Shown here piece by piece: positions 5,502 through 5,509 of a stretch of 5,509 nt of DNA. Origin of the DNA: Clostridiales bacterium UBA8153 (GTDB lineage Bacteria > Bacillota > Sulfobacillia > UBA8153); assembly GCA_003449495.1 (NCBI GenBank), contig DMHJ01000195.1:1-5509 (forward strand), given 5' to 3'. Positions within the stretch are counted from its first letter, which is position 1; every line of letters begins with the position of its first letter. Both the position numbers and the translations under genes were made by a program. Below the pieces are notes generated by a model, which was given only the letters and a program-made list of their open reading frames with translations, was not told where the DNA came from and did not search any database.

Positions 5502-5509
5502 TAGTACTA
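5460..5509 (-). CDS. 3' end of a second AKR-like gene (partial)
   Basis: Reading into the window from the right edge, an open frame encodes VLHSQLRVLAGQAGF and stops at TGA (5460-5462). From the His onward it differs from the intact AKR C-terminus only by Gln for Lys. The two residues before His (Val-Leu versus Gly-Ile) differ, so the match fades at the edge. It is either the end of a full tandem paralogue or a short fragment left by recombination. The window does not show which. Confidence 0.6.
   Translation of the reverse strand, partial: VLHSQLRVLAGQAGF

Overview
The window is GC-rich bacterial DNA whose genes all lie on the minus strand, so transcription runs from high to low coordinates. 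In transcription order it holds: the last 15 codons of an aldo/keto reductase-like gene (at the right edge), a full-length aldo/keto reductase (AKR), an aldolase of the DapA superfamily, a homoserine dehydrogenase, glutamate racemase (murI), a cysteine-cluster protein of the CxxCxxCC (YkgJ/FliB-like) type, and an acetamidase/formamidase that runs off the left edge. High GC, several GTG starts, strong purine-rich ribosome binding sites and a short ACT-less homoserine dehydrogenase would fit a GC-rich, probably anaerobic or thermophilic Bacillota. That placement is an inference from general character, not from a marker gene.

Region by region: 1-799 acetamidase/formamidase (C-terminus missing); 829-1389 CxxCxxCC protein; 1409-2203 murI; 2219-3220 homoserine dehydrogenase; 3217-4101 aldolase; 4167-5312 AKR; 5313-5509 upstream region made largely of a second copy of the AKR-aldolase junction. 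Gaps are short (65, -4, 15, 19 and 29 bp), no intrinsic terminator is visible, and the whole block looks like one transcription unit. No stretch over 300 bp lacks a gene.

Functionally, the aldolase and homoserine dehydrogenase share an ATGA stop/start overlap and are probably co-translated. The aldolase is not a convincing lysine-pathway DapA. It has GSNGE where DapA has GTTGE, and PRNTG where DapA has the PSRTG-type motif whose Arg contacts aspartate semialdehyde. It looks closer to 4-hydroxy-2-oxoglutarate aldolase (HOGA1-type). AKR, aldolase and homoserine dehydrogenase together could handle aldehydes or hydroxy-oxo acids, but the substrate cannot be read from sequence. MurI supplies D-glutamate for peptidoglycan. 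The amidase would release ammonia from a small amide.

The most notable structural signal is a direct repeat of about 120 bp (4089-4208 and 5383-5501). Each copy spans an AKR 3' end, the following intergenic region, and the ribosome binding site plus first codons of the aldolase gene. It records a duplication of an AKR-aldolase junction. In the outer copy the aldolase stops matching after four codons and is replaced by the leader of the intact AKR gene.
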